Source: CAYOHG01 sp964465125 (GTDB lineage: Bacteria; Planctomycetota; Phycisphaerae; UBA1845; Fen-1342). From it: 64,000 bases of DNA. The position numbers and the translations under genes were made by a program. The stretch is from NCBI GenBank assembly GCA_964465125.1, contig CAYXIO010000001.1:131964-195963 (forward strand). Direction: 5' to 3'. The notes under the pieces were generated by a model. The model was not told the DNA's origin. It saw nothing but the letters and a program-made list of their open reading frames with translations, and did not search any database. Shown in pieces: positions 16,625 through 25,548 of this stretch (position 1 is the first letter of the stretch; every line of letters starts with the position of its first letter).

Positions 16625-17392
16625 TCAGGCGACCAGGTCCTGCGCCTGCGTGGCGAAGCGGCCGCGAAGCTGGTCGATGATCTCCGCGTGGCGCTGACAG
16701 ACGCGCGACTCGCTGACGCCCATCACCGCCCCGATCTCGGACATCGTCAGCCGCTCGTAGTAGTACAGCGTGATGATCAGGCGATCCTGCTCTTTCAAGC
16801 CGCGGGTCAGGTAATCGCGGATCAATTCGCGCTCGGTCTGCTCGATCGGGCTGGGGCCGTCGTCCGCCGGTTGGAAGCTCTGGCCGCGCGAGTCGTCGCT
16901 GCGCTCGGCGGGCTGCTCCAGCGGGACGGTGTGCGACGCCAGCATGGTCTTCTTCAGCCGCAGGAACTTCGGCAGCGGCAGGCCCATTCGGTGGGCCAGC
17001 TCCTCGCTGGTCGCGCAGCGGCCGTTCTCGGCCTGGATGCGCTCCTCGGCGGCGTTCATGGCACGCTCGAAGTTTCGGCCGGAGCGGCCGAGCGGGTCGA
17101 TCTCGCGCTGCCAGTCGCGGATGGCACCGACGATGCGTTGGCGGCAATAGGTTTCGAACTTCACACCGCGCTGCGGGTCAAACCCCTCGACGGCGCCGAT
17201 CAGGCCGTCGTAGCCGGCGCTGGCGAGCTCGTCGGCGGTGACGCGCGGCCAGAGGCGGCGTGCCAGGATTTCGGCGAGCTTGTTCACGAGCGGGACGTAG
17301 CGCTCGATGATCTTGTTGCGAATCTCCTCCGTGCGGGACTTGCAGAATCTCCGCCACAGCGCCGGCATGTCATCCTTGACGATGCGTTTCAT
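16625..17392 (-). CDS. Sigma-28-family (FliA/WhiG-type) sigma factor
   Basis: 255 aa from the ATG at 17392; the longer form would need a TTG. Region 1.2/2 is seen in LVNKLAEILARRLWPRVTADELASAGYDGLIGAVEGFDPQRG and FETYCRQRIVGAIRDWQR. Region 3 includes GRCATSEELAHRMGLPLPKFL. Region 4 is LTMSEIGAVMGVSESRVCQRHAEII, a helix-turn-helix for the -35 element. The architecture (regions 2, 3, 4; no region 1.1) fits the FliA/WhiG branch of group 3. In other bacteria this branch drives flagellar or developmental genes; no flagellar genes are in this window, so the regulon is unknown. AAGGAG lies upstream at long spacing. A candidate promoter lies in the AT-rich leader. Confidence 0.93.
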   Translation of the reverse strand: MKRIVKDDMPALWRRFCKSRTEEIRNKIIERYVPLVNKLAEILARRLWPRVTADELASAGYDGLIGAVEGFDPQRGVKFETYCRQRIVGAIRDWQREIDPLGRSGRNFERAMNAAEERIQAENGRCATSEELAHRMGLPLPKFLRLKKTMLASHTVPLEQPAERSDDSRGQSFQPADDGPSPIEQTERELIRDYLTRGLKEQDRLIITLYYYERLTMSEIGAVMGVSESRVCQRHAEIIDQLRGRFATQAQDLVA

Positions 17393-17428
17393 GGGACCTG
17401 TGCTCCTTGCGATTCCACTCTCGTTCAA

Positions 17429-17820
17429 CGTCGCGGGCTGAACGCCCGTGCTCGGCCGATCGACAGCGCTGGGACTTGGCTACGCCGTCGACGCCGCGAA
17501 AGGTAAAGCAGCCTTTCGCAGATTGACAAGTGGCTACTGGTAGATTTTTACCTATTTTATCTCTTTTCTGGCAGAGTTGGTAAGTTGTGGATTCCCAGGT
17601 GCGGGGCGTCAGCGCGGCCGACGGCTAGGCTGACGGCCGCCCCAGACGACATCTTCGATCGTGACGGTTACTTCAATAAACCCATTTCAATGAACGTGTT
17701 AATGACGATTCAGATCGGATCATGGACAGCGAAGAAGCCCGTCGCGGATGTGCAGAATGCGCCAGTATTAGTCAGTTATGCGATGGACTCGCGCAATCCA
17801 GCTCGCGGACGCCAGCAGTC
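17429..17820. other. AT-richer leader upstream of the sigma factor
   Basis: This 392-bp stretch between the sigma-factor and GH3 genes is clearly less GC-rich than its surroundings, especially 17518-17585 and 17665-17780. An ORF here (17585-17872, GTG start) has no ribosome site or homology. A hairpin lies at 17614-17640 (GCGGCCG / CGGCCGC). The low-GC patch likely holds the sigma-gene promoter, or is a remnant of other DNA. Confidence 0.5.
17554..17583 (-). promoter_or_regulatory. Candidate sigma-70-type promoter of the sigma-factor gene
   Basis: On the minus strand TTACCA (17583-17578) and TAAAAT (17559-17554) are separated by 18 nt. This gives four of six matches at -35 and five of six at -10 to the housekeeping consensus. 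It lies about 160 nt upstream of the start, in the AT-rich leader. Confidence 0.35.
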
Positions 17821-19470
17821 CTACTCTCCGGCGATGGCACGGTCATCGTCGCCCGGCTGTGAAAATAGGTAAGTACGCTTGTACTGCTCCATCGTTGATC
17901 GTCGGGCCGTCGCGTCACGCCGATCCAATTCCCGAAAGATCTGCGCGCAGACTTGTCGAACGCGTGCGGGACCGAGCCGGGCCGACCGGCGGCGCGATGC
18001 GTACTCGTCGTTTTGCGCGCACAACGCCTCATCGATCGCCTCGGCCAACTCCGGGCTCGCCGGCAGCGTCGTCGTGACGCGATACCACGGCGGGTCGCCC
18101 CAGCAAGGCGCGGCAATGAACTCCGCGGGGGCCAGCCCTAGCTCGCGCCGAACCTGGTCCATCGCGGCGACGAGCTGATTCTCGGTGAGCTTCTCGCCGG
18201 CGACGGATGAGATCCGCCCGGCTCGGTGCAGGAACTCCAGCAACGGTGTGCCGTGCACCCGCCCGCGGACTCGAACCACGTCGTCAAGCCGATAACGAAG
18301 CAGCCCGCTGTCATTGCTCAGCACGACGACATAGTCCTGCCCCGGCTCCAGTTCCGAGGCCAGCAAGGTCGTGGGCCGCGGCGATTCGGCTTCCGCCAGC
18401 GGGATGAACTCGAAGAACGCCGCTTGCGGGTCGAGAACGCCCGCCGGCGTGCCGTCGTTCAGCGGGATCGTCACCCGCCCCTCGCTCGCCAGCAGGCCCA
18501 CGTCGCGGACCGGGAGGTCGCCGTACGCCTCGCGCAGCCGCGGCAGGTAGTGCGAGAGGCTTCCGCCGGTCCAGCAGGCCAGAAACGCGAGCTTCCAGTA
18601 GTCGCGCGGGAAGAGCCCGCCGCGCTCCGTCCGAAGGCGCTCCAATTCGGCGGCGCGCTGCCGCGCCGAGCGCAGGACGCGGCTGACCTCGGACCGTACC
18701 CTCTCATCCGGCACGAGTGTCGCATCGAGCGAACCGTCGCGAACGTCGCGGATCAGGGTTTCGCTGTGCTGATCGGCGACCTGTGCCAGCCGGATAAGCG
18801 TCGCTGGATTGGCCGTAATCGCAAAGGCGACGTCGCGCGCCACGGCCAGACGCATCAGGGCGTAGTACTTCGCCTGGGGATCGGAGAGGCGGCTGAGGGC
18901 CGGAGGGCCGACGTAGAAGCGCCGGACGATGGACTTCTGCGTCCGCGCCAGCAGCCCGGTGATGGCGCCGCAGGGGATGCCGGCGGCGGTGTGCGACTCG
19001 TCCCATCGTCCGCTGACCTGGAGGATGCTGCGCAGGACGGCCTCCGGGTGATCGCTGAGCAGCTTGAGTCCGAACGTGTTCCAGCCGCGTCGGTATTGGC
19101 GGACGAATCCCGGGGTCACCGGGACGAGCTTGGGCAGCGCGGTGGTTCCGCTGGAGGTCGCGAACATGACGACCGGGATTCCGGCCGCGAACAGGGCGCG
19201 CGTCTCGCCGGCGGCGACGCGCTCGATCCAGGGGCGAAGCGCCTCGTAGCTGTTCAGCGGAACGGCCCGTCGGAAATCGACGACCGTTCGGACGGCGTGC
19301 AGGCCCAGCCCTGCGGCATAGGCGCTTCCAGCCACGCAGCGGAGAACGCGCGACAGCGTCCGTTGCTGAGTCTCCGGCGAGGTTTGCAGTGATCGTTCGA
19401 AGCTGCGGTAGACGCCCGCCGCATGCCAGAAGGCGAATTGGGCGGCGATGCGTTCGAGGAGCGTCCCCAC
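17821..19470 (-). CDS. GH3-family acyl-adenylate/amide synthetase-like protein
   Basis: About 549 aa from a GTG at 19470 (GGAG 7 nt upstream; an adjacent GTG at 19473 is the alternative). GH3 (auxin-responsive promoter) family hallmarks are visible: an ATP-binding motif VMFATSSGTTALPKLVPVT, LACWTGGSLSHYLPRLREAYG, VRDVGLLASEGRVTIPLND, AFFEFIPL, LLRYRLDDVVRVRG, and EFLHRAGRISSVAGEKLTENQL. GH3 enzymes adenylate a carboxylic acid and couple it to an amine, usually an amino acid. Bacterial members act in natural-product or unknown pathways. The gene follows the alpha/beta hydrolase stop by about 20 bp on the same strand, so the two are very likely one operon: an enzyme making an amide or ester next to a hydrolase. 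Confidence 0.9.
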   Translation of the reverse strand: MGTLLERIAAQFAFWHAAGVYRSFERSLQTSPETQQRTLSRVLRCVAGSAYAAGLGLHAVRTVVDFRRAVPLNSYEALRPWIERVAAGETRALFAAGIPVVMFATSSGTTALPKLVPVTPGFVRQYRRGWNTFGLKLLSDHPEAVLRSILQVSGRWDESHTAAGIPCGAITGLLARTQKSIVRRFYVGPPALSRLSDPQAKYYALMRLAVARDVAFAITANPATLIRLAQVADQHSETLIRDVRDGSLDATLVPDERVRSEVSRVLRSARQRAAELERLRTERGGLFPRDYWKLAFLACWTGGSLSHYLPRLREAYGDLPVRDVGLLASEGRVTIPLNDGTPAGVLDPQAAFFEFIPLAEAESPRPTTLLASELEPGQDYVVVLSNDSGLLRYRLDDVVRVRGRVHGTPLLEFLHRAGRISSVAGEKLTENQLVAAMDQVRRELGLAPAEFIAAPCWGDPPWYRVTTTLPASPELAEAIDEALCAQNDEYASRRRSARLGPARVRQVCAQIFRELDRRDATARRSTMEQYKRTYLFSQPGDDDRAIAGE

Positions 19471-19490
19471 CACGGCACTCCATCGATCGG

Positions 19491-20591
19491 TTAGATCACC
19501 AGCCGATCCGGCACCGCGGGCTCGGCCGGCCGAGGCGCCGGCGCCGACCAGTCGTCGCGCGGAGCGTCGGCGGCGTGGGTTGCGGTCTCGGCCGGCTCGG
19601 CGCTGGCCAGGTGCCGAAAGAAGAAGCCGACCAGCAGGGCGGCGTATCGCTCCGGATGAAGCAGCGCCGCCTGGTTGTGCCGGGCCCCGGGTGCGATCCA
19701 GAGATACTTCGGCTGGGCGGCCAGCGAATACAGCAGTTGGCTCTGCTCGACCGGCAGGTAGCTGTCGCGCTCGCCGTGGATGAACAGCAGCGGCCGCGGC
19801 TGCATCTGCTGAATCGCCTTTCGCACGGAAAGGAAGCGGCAATTGAATTCGCGCTGCGCGAATCGGATCATCACCCAGCGCAGGAAGCGCCAGAACATGG
19901 GCGGGTGGTTTTCGTAGACCACGCGGACCTTGGCGAAGATGTAGGCCCAGCGCTTCATGAAGTATTCGACCATGCAGTCGGTGCTGAAGGCGCCGTCGAC
20001 GGCGATGGCGCGGATCGCGGGATCTTCCGCCGCCGCCAGAATCGCCGCGCAGGCGCCGCGCGAGACCCCGACGACGCCCAGCTCGCGCGGGCGGCCCTGC
20101 GATTCAAGCCAGTTCAGGGTGAAGGCGAGCGCGCCGCGCATGTCGTAGAGCTCGCGGTCGGAGACCCACTGCCGCGGGGTGTAGCCGGGATCGCCGTTCG
20201 AACGCCCGTGCCCGCGGAAATCGAAGGCGAAGATGTCGTAGCCCGCGTCCAGCAGCGGCCGGCAGTATCGGGCGCAGGAGTAGAGGTCAGAGCAGAATTC
20301 GTGCGCGAAGAGGATCAGACCGCGCGGCTCGGGGCAGCTCGAACGCAGCAGCATGCCGTTCAGCCGCAGCCCGTCGTACGCGGTCAGCGCGACGTTTTCG
20401 CCTTCGAGCCGGTCGAAATCGAGCGGACCGCGCGCCAGCGGGGGCTCGGTGCTGCGCATGATGTTGATCGCGATGCGGATGTACTTCATCAGCACCTGGG
20501 CGGGAACCGCGATCAGCACGACCACCGTCGATGCGATCGCCACGATCGCCCAGTTGTGAGTCAGGAAATCCAGCAACGACCAACCCGGCAA
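19491..20591 (-). CDS. Membrane-anchored alpha/beta hydrolase
   Basis: About 366 aa from a TTG at 20591, selected because GGGAGGG precedes it; a GTG at 20660 would give 389 aa. A transmembrane segment lies at about residues 10-35 (WAIVAIASTVVVLIAVPAQVL). The alpha/beta-hydrolase fold follows: LILFAHEFCSDLYS, YDIFAFDFRGHGRSNG (oxyanion region), nucleophile elbow GVSRGACA (GxSxG, Ser), a possible Asp in LLFIHGERDSYLP and His in GARHNQAAL. Members are esterases, lipases or peptidases; the substrate is unknown. The protein likely faces one side of the inner membrane. A Pro/Ala-rich tail ends the protein. It is co-directional and nearly contiguous with the GH3 gene downstream. Confidence 0.85.
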   Translation of the reverse strand: MPGWSLLDFLTHNWAIVAIASTVVVLIAVPAQVLMKYIRIAINIMRSTEPPLARGPLDFDRLEGENVALTAYDGLRLNGMLLRSSCPEPRGLILFAHEFCSDLYSCARYCRPLLDAGYDIFAFDFRGHGRSNGDPGYTPRQWVSDRELYDMRGALAFTLNWLESQGRPRELGVVGVSRGACAAILAAAEDPAIRAIAVDGAFSTDCMVEYFMKRWAYIFAKVRVVYENHPPMFWRFLRWVMIRFAQREFNCRFLSVRKAIQQMQPRPLLFIHGERDSYLPVEQSQLLYSLAAQPKYLWIAPGARHNQAALLHPERYAALLVGFFFRHLASAEPAETATHAADAPRDDWSAPAPRPAEPAVPDRLVI

Positions 20592-20706
20592 GGAGAACCC
20601 TCCCCAATCACCGACCCGACGCAACCGTTTCCTGATTGCGCACGGCGACCGCTGCCGCACGCCGCTGGGGCTGGGCTGCGATAGTAGTCGGGGCCTGCGG
20701 CGCCGT

Positions 20707-21183
20707 CTACGACTGGCGCAGCAGCGCTACGGCGTGACACGCGATCGCCTCGCGCCGGCCGACCGCGTCCACGCCCTCATTGGTCTTGGCCTGTACGCCG
20801 ACGGCCTCAGGCCGCAGGCCCAGCAACTCGACAATCGAAGCCCGGATGCGGGGCTTGGCGTCCTTAAGCCTGGGCCGCTCCGCCACGATCACCACGTCGA
20901 CGTTGACCAGCTCGAAGCCGACCGCGCGAACGCGCCGCACAACCTCGCGCATCAGGACGCGGCTGTCGGCGTCCTTGAACGCCGGGTCGCTGTCCGGGAA
21001 CAGCTCGCCGATGTCGCCCAGGCCGCTGGCGCCCAGCAGGGCGTCACACAGCGCGTGCAGCACGACGTCGGCATCGCTGTGTCCGCGCAGGCCGAGGTCG
21101 CTCTCGACTCGCACGCCGCCGAGAATCAGCGCGCGATCCGGGTCGGTCCGGTGCAGGTCATATCCGATGCCTGTGCGATACAT
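20707..21183 (-). CDS. ispF: 2-C-methyl-D-erythritol 2,4-cyclodiphosphate synthase
   Basis: 158 aa from the ATG at 21183, the normal family size. The metal ligands are visible in YDLH (Asp8, His10) and in LRGHSDADV (His42). Other conserved stretches are GASGLGDIGELFPDSDP, NVDVVIVAERPRL and QAKTNEGVDAVGRREAI. IspF converts CDP-ME-2-phosphate to MEcPP with loss of CMP, the fifth step of the MEP isoprenoid pathway, in the cytoplasm. Elsewhere ispF is often fused or adjacent to ispD; here it is not. It is divergent from the glycosyltransferase at 21268, with 84 bp between starts. Confidence 0.97.
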   Translation of the reverse strand: MYRTGIGYDLHRTDPDRALILGGVRVESDLGLRGHSDADVVLHALCDALLGASGLGDIGELFPDSDPAFKDADSRVLMREVVRRVRAVGFELVNVDVVIVAERPRLKDAKPRIRASIVELLGLRPEAVGVQAKTNEGVDAVGRREAIACHAVALLRQS

Positions 21184-21267
21184 CCGAGCGGCTCCGTGCC
21201 GCGCCGCGTCCCGCTGGCGGCGCGTAGCGCCCGGCAGTGTATCGTGGCGGGCGGAGGCTGGCATATC

Positions 21268-23727
21268 ATGCCGGCCTGCCGGCCGCGCGGAGACTCCGAT
21301 CCCTCCGGCGGGCGATCGCTTGGAGATTCCGCCCTGGACCGAACCGACACCGCAGCCTCGCCTCCGCCGCAGTCCAGCCGCACGCCCCTGCGACTGGTGT
21401 TTGTGTCGTGGGAATTCCCGCCCGAGTTCGGCGGCGGGATCGGGACCTACGTGGACGCCGTCACGCGCACGCTGGCAGCGCGCGGGCACTCGGTCACGGT
21501 GCTGACGATCAGCTCCGCCGGCTATCCGCTGCGCGAGGAGCGCAACCGTGTGTGCGTGCTGCGCGTGCCGCTGGCCGGCAACGTCCGCGAGGGACCGGTC
21601 GAGACCCTGCGCACCTGGCAGGCCCGCGCGGATGCGGTCGCCGATGCGCTTGTGAAACTCGTCCGCGGCGGCGTGGACCTGATTGAATTCCCCGACTACC
21701 GCGGCGAGGGCGTCAGCTACCTGTCGCTGAGCGAGCCGGCCTCACGTCCCGTCTGCGTCGCACGGCTGCACACGCCGCTGTCCGTGCTGTATCGCTTCAA
21801 CCGATCGCACACCCGCTATGCCGTGCTGGAGGAGTTCGAGCACGAAGCCCTGCGCCGCGCGGGTCGGCTAGTCTCGCCATCTCGAGTGCTCGCGCAGGAG
21901 ATGCGCGGCGCGCTGGGCGACGCGCCGATCGAGCATTCGCCGCATCCGGTCGATCCCGATTTTCTCCGCGACTTCGGCCCCCGACCGAGCGAGTCCGACG
22001 ACGTGCTCTACGTCGGCCGCCTGGAAGAGCGCAAGGGCGTCGAGACGCTCGTTGCGGCGGGCTTGCGCTTGCTCGAAGCCTGCCCCGCCGCCCGACTCAA
22101 GCTCATCGGCGGCGACACCGAGCGCTCGTCCGACCAGCCGTCGATGAAGGCCTGGCTTCAGCGGCAGATTCCCGGCCGGCTGGCCGGGCGAGTCCAGTTT
22201 GTCGACAAGCTGCCGCGGGCCGAGCTGATCGAGCAGTACCGCGCCGCGCGCCTGTGCGTGTTTCCGTCGCACTTTGAGAATTTCCCGAACACCTGCCTCG
22301 AGGCCATGGCGCTCGGCTCGTGCGTCATCGCGGGCGCTCACTCCGGCATGGCGGAGATGATCGAGGCAGGGGTCAGCGGCGTGCTGGTGCCCTCCGGCGC
22401 TGGGGCGCCGCTGGCGGAAGCGCTGATCGACTGGTTCCGTCGACCGTTCGCCGAGAGGCAGACGATGGGGGCGGCCGCCGCGGCGCGCATTCGAGCGCGC
22501 TACCACCCGGACGTGATCGCCGGCGAGCTCGAACGCCTGTACGAGCGCTACGTGAGCGAACATCAGGGCCCATCGCCGCGCGCGACGCCCGTTGCAGCGC
22601 GCCAGGCGCGGCCGACCGGCTCGCCGGATCAGCGCGTTGCCGTGGTGATTCCGTGCTTCAATCACGGCAAGTTCCTGCCCGAGGCGATCGCCAGCGTTCG
22701 CGCTCAGACCGTCGCGGTCGGCGAACTGGTCGTCGTGGATGACGGCTCGACCGACGAGCACACCCTCCGCGAACTGGATCGAACGGAGCGGCAGGGCATT
22801 CGCGTGATTCACCAGCCGAATGCCGGCTTGTCGGCCGCGCGCAACACGGGCGTGCGCGCGACGAGCGCGCCGTTCTACCTGCCGCTCGACGCGGACGACC
22901 GCATCGCGCCGGACTTCATCGAAGCGCTGCTCCCGCCGCTGATCGAAGATTCGGCGCTCGGCTATTCCTACTGCCAGGCGCAGTTCTTCGGTGCGTCGAG
23001 CGGCGCCTGGGAGTGTCCGCCCTACGATCCGCGCCGGCTGCTGGTGGAGAACCTGAGCGTTGCCAGCGCGATCGTGCGGCGGCAGGCGTTCGACCAGGTC
23101 GGCGGCTACAGCACGGACATGGTGCACGGCTTCGAGGACTGGGATTTCTGGATCGCGCTGCTGTCGATCGGCTGGCACGGGCGCTGCACGCCGCGGCCGC
23201 TGTTCTTTTACCGCAAGCACGCGGGCGGCTCGATGCTCAGCGAGACGCAGAAGCGCCGGCACGAAATGGTTCAGCGCATGATCGAGCACCACCGCGGCCT
23301 GTTCGCCTCGACGCTCGAGGTCGCGTTTACGCAGAAGGACTCGATGTTCTTCTCGGCGCATCTTGACGCGTGGCGGCTGCGCGAGGCGCTGGCGCGGCAG
23401 GGCGGATCGGCGGCGATCAGCACGGTGGACAACGAGCTGCACCAGGCGCTCGTCGCCAGCGCGGAGCTGAACTACATCGAAAACTCGCGATTCTGGAAGC
23501 TGTTGCAGTCGTTCAAGCGCAATCCGCTGTATCGCGCCTATGCGAGACTGCGTTTCGGCGCGGAGTGGGACCGCCCGCCGGCGGGCGAGGATCCGCGCGT
23601 TCGACTCGACCGCATCAAGTCGAGCCGGGCGTATCGTGCGATCCAGGCGGTGAAGCGATCGTCGTTCTATCGCATGTACGCGCGCCGCAAGTACGGCTCA
23701 GAATTCGACCGTCCGGCGGAGGGGTAG
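21268..23727 (+). CDS. Fused GT4-GT2 glycosyltransferase
   Basis: 819 aa from the ATG at 21268; the frame continues upstream over ispF but only as antisense. Two complete glycosyltransferase domains are joined. The first, about residues 40-440, is GT4/GT-B type: LRLVFVSWEFPPEFGGGIGTYV at the start, YVGRLEERKGVETLV and the EX7E-like PSHFENFPNTCLEAMALG. The second, about 465-720, is GT2/GT-A type: VAVVIPCFNHGKFLPEAI, LVVVDDGSTDEH, DADDRI metal motif, and FEDWDFWIALL. A C-terminal tail of about 90 residues carries a duplicated Arg/Tyr motif (YRAYARLRFGAEWDRP and YRMYARRKYGSEFDRP). Such two-domain enzymes add two successive sugars to a glycan. Acceptor and sugars are unknown. A hairpin terminator follows. 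Confidence 0.92.
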   Translation: MPACRPRGDSDPSGGRSLGDSALDRTDTAASPPPQSSRTPLRLVFVSWEFPPEFGGGIGTYVDAVTRTLAARGHSVTVLTISSAGYPLREERNRVCVLRVPLAGNVREGPVETLRTWQARADAVADALVKLVRGGVDLIEFPDYRGEGVSYLSLSEPASRPVCVARLHTPLSVLYRFNRSHTRYAVLEEFEHEALRRAGRLVSPSRVLAQEMRGALGDAPIEHSPHPVDPDFLRDFGPRPSESDDVLYVGRLEERKGVETLVAAGLRLLEACPAARLKLIGGDTERSSDQPSMKAWLQRQIPGRLAGRVQFVDKLPRAELIEQYRAARLCVFPSHFENFPNTCLEAMALGSCVIAGAHSGMAEMIEAGVSGVLVPSGAGAPLAEALIDWFRRPFAERQTMGAAAAARIRARYHPDVIAGELERLYERYVSEHQGPSPRATPVAARQARPTGSPDQRVAVVIPCFNHGKFLPEAIASVRAQTVAVGELVVVDDGSTDEHTLRELDRTERQGIRVIHQPNAGLSAARNTGVRATSAPFYLPLDADDRIAPDFIEALLPPLIEDSALGYSYCQAQFFGASSGAWECPPYDPRRLLVENLSVASAIVRRQAFDQVGGYSTDMVHGFEDWDFWIALLSIGWHGRCTPRPLFFYRKHAGGSMLSETQKRRHEMVQRMIEHHRGLFASTLEVAFTQKDSMFFSAHLDAWRLREALARQGGSAAISTVDNELHQALVASAELNYIENSRFWKLLQSFKRNPLYRAYARLRFGAEWDRPPAGEDPRVRLDRIKSSRAYRAIQAVKRSSFYRMYARRKYGSEFDRPAEG

Positions 23728-23753
23728 AGAAAAAGGGGCTGGGCCCTCCTTAA

Positions 23754-23775
23754 GCCAGGCGTTGAGTCGCCTGGC
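23754..23775 (+). terminator. Hairpin after the GT4-GT2 gene
   Basis: A perfect 8-bp stem (GCCAGGCG / CGCCTGGC) with a 6-nt loop (TTGAGT) starts 27 nt after the stop codon and is followed by ATCTTT, a short U-rich run. A modest intrinsic terminator. Between it and 24090 nothing else was recognised. Confidence 0.6.
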
Positions 23776-24090
23776 ATCTTTCGTGCGCCCTCCGGGCGAG
23801 CTGGCCTGTGGGTAGACGCGAGGATCACGAGCGAATGCTCAGGCGGCGGCGAGGCTCCGTTTCCGCCCGCCTTGTCTTGTGTCGAAGCGCCGGGCGGCCG
23901 CCGTGCGCGTTGCAGGCGACAAAGCGATGGCCGGTGCGAACGCTGAGCCGTCCGCGCCGGCGGCGCGCCCGGATGAAACCGGCGCCGAGCACGCCCGTTC
24001 GCCGAACGTATCGATGGTCGGGCGCGGCTCGTGGAGGTCTCTCAGTCCGCGCTCGCACTTCATCGCTCTTAACGGTTCCTGGCCACAGCG

Positions 24091-24126
24091 CAAACAAGCG
24101 GCCGGCGGATCAGCTCCACCGGCCGC
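24091..24126 (-). terminator. Hairpin after the dockerin-type gene
   Basis: Read on the minus strand, an 8-bp stem (GCGGCCGG / CCGGCCGC, with an extra GGA/TCC inside) ends 68 nt after the stop and is followed by TTGTTTGC, a U-rich tail. It fits an intrinsic terminator for the gene stopping at 24166. Confidence 0.6.
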
Positions 24127-24165
24127 AGCGCGTTCGGTTTGTGCAGGTCAGGAAGCGGGCTGCGC

Positions 24166-25548
24166 CTAGCAGCTTCCGCCGAAGTTGACTAACAGCCCGG
24201 ACAGGTCGTCGAGGTCGACGTCGCCGTCGCCGTCGAGGTCGCCATCCTCATAGGACATGCCGCTGGTCTGGCCGAAGTTGGTCAGCATGATGCTGAGGTC
24301 GTCGAGGTCGACCACGCAGTCGCCGTTCAGGTCGCCGTTGATCGCGGCGCCCGGAGCGACGGTCGTGGTGCTGACCGAGCTGGGCGTGCCGGGCTTGAAG
24401 AGGCCGAGCGTGACGGCGGCGGTTCCCGGGGCGACGTCGCAGTCGAAGCGGAAGTTGTACAGCGTGCCCCAGCGCAGCGCGTTGGCGTCCGGGTTGGTAG
24501 CGTAATCTTCGGCGACGGTCCACGTCACCGCGCCGCCGGCAAAGCTGCCGGGCCAGTCGGTGCCGTTGAACGGCTCGCCGCTGTGGTAGTCGACATCGTG
24601 GAAGCCGATGTTCGTGACGGTCGCGCCGGCGGGCACCGGCACGCTGAACGAGCCGACCGAGCGGTCGGAGTTCATGTTCTGCACCGCGTACTCGTAGTGG
24701 TATTCGCCGCCGCCCAGGTCGGTCGCCTGGGCCGAGACGATCAGCAGACCCTCGCCGGGGATCTGCACGTCGGTCTCAGTGACGGTGGCGTCATTGTCCT
24801 TCCACGCGCGAATGGCGGTCCGCTCGCGCTGGGTCGTGTCGTTCAGGGAGAGGCGCCACAGGCCGGCGCTCAGGCTCGGGGTCACCCGGCGGTAGGAGGC
24901 GTTGTTGTTGCCGTTGCCGTTGGCGGCGTCATCCGGGGAGACGTACTGGCCCTCGACGAAGTAGAGCGCGCCGGGGTTCTGGGCCGGGTCGATGTCGGTG
25001 ATGCGCGCCTGGAGGCGCTTGTAGGTCGCGCCGCCGGTCTGACCCTGGCCGGCGTACGGGTACGAAAAGACGCCCGTGTGGGCGTTGACCTGGTACTTCG
25101 GCCCCATGCCGCCCTGCGAGCCGTTCAGGCTGGCGTCATACGGATCGGAGCAGCCGACGCCCAGACGCGTGCCGTTGCCGTGCGGGGTGCAGGTGCAGCA
25201 GAGGCTCTGCTGAAGCGCGGTGAACCCGTGCTTGAGCCACGCCTGGCCGATGTGCTCGAAGCGCCCGTCCTTGAGACGGAAAAGATTCTGGCTGATCACG
25301 GGATGATTGGCGTTGTTGCCTTCCCAGAGAAGCTTGGCATCGCCCGGGTTGCACGAGATGGTTCCGACGGCAAAGGCGGCCGAGGTCCCATTGCTGCCGT
25401 AGGCAAGCACATTGTACAGGTCGCCGACGATCACGTCGGGACCGACCGGGCGATTGCAATCCGTCCAGGCGTGAGCCGTCGCGACCATTCCCCAACCGAG
25501 GACCAGCGCGCTTCCGATCGTCATCGCCGAGCGTGTCCACTTCTGCAT
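24166..25548 (-). CDS. Secreted protein with dockerin type I repeat pair
   Basis: 460 aa from the ATG at 25548, with GGAGG 8 nt upstream; the GTG at 25554 is too close to that site. Signal peptide: IGSALVLGWGMVATAHA. The body (about 25-400) is a beta-rich domain with paired Cys (QQSLCCTCTPHG) and no recognised catalytic motif. The C-terminus has two EF-hand-like dockerin repeats, GDLNGDCVVDLDDLSIML and DGDLDGDGDVDLDDLSGLL, each with the calcium-binding DxNxDxxVDxxD pattern. In cellulosomes dockerins bind cohesins; in planctomycetes lone dockerins are widespread and their partners are unknown. An ATG-proximal -10-like TTTATAT lies near 25610 on the minus strand. No cohesin is in this window. 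Confidence 0.9.
   Translation of the reverse strand: MQKWTRSAMTIGSALVLGWGMVATAHAWTDCNRPVGPDVIVGDLYNVLAYGSNGTSAAFAVGTISCNPGDAKLLWEGNNANHPVISQNLFRLKDGRFEHIGQAWLKHGFTALQQSLCCTCTPHGNGTRLGVGCSDPYDASLNGSQGGMGPKYQVNAHTGVFSYPYAGQGQTGGATYKRLQARITDIDPAQNPGALYFVEGQYVSPDDAANGNGNNNASYRRVTPSLSAGLWRLSLNDTTQRERTAIRAWKDNDATVTETDVQIPGEGLLIVSAQATDLGGGEYHYEYAVQNMNSDRSVGSFSVPVPAGATVTNIGFHDVDYHSGEPFNGTDWPGSFAGGAVTWTVAEDYATNPDANALRWGTLYNFRFDCDVAPGTAAVTLGLFKPGTPSSVSTTTVAPGAAINGDLNGDCVVDLDDLSIMLTNFGQTSGMSYEDGDLDGDGDVDLDDLSGLLVNFGGSC

Noticed and set aside
17585..17872. Small GTG-start ORF before the GH3 gene
   Set aside because: No ribosome site, no homology; overlaps the GH3 stop and has a different base composition.
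21868..23442. 524-codon minus-strand ORF inside the glycosyltransferase gene
   Set aside because: Antisense shadow of the GT4-GT2 frame; no homology.
23808..24188. Several overlapping small ORFs between the glycosyltransferase and dockerin genes
   Set aside because: All are Arg/Ala-rich frames without start signals; the region holds two terminator-like hairpins instead.
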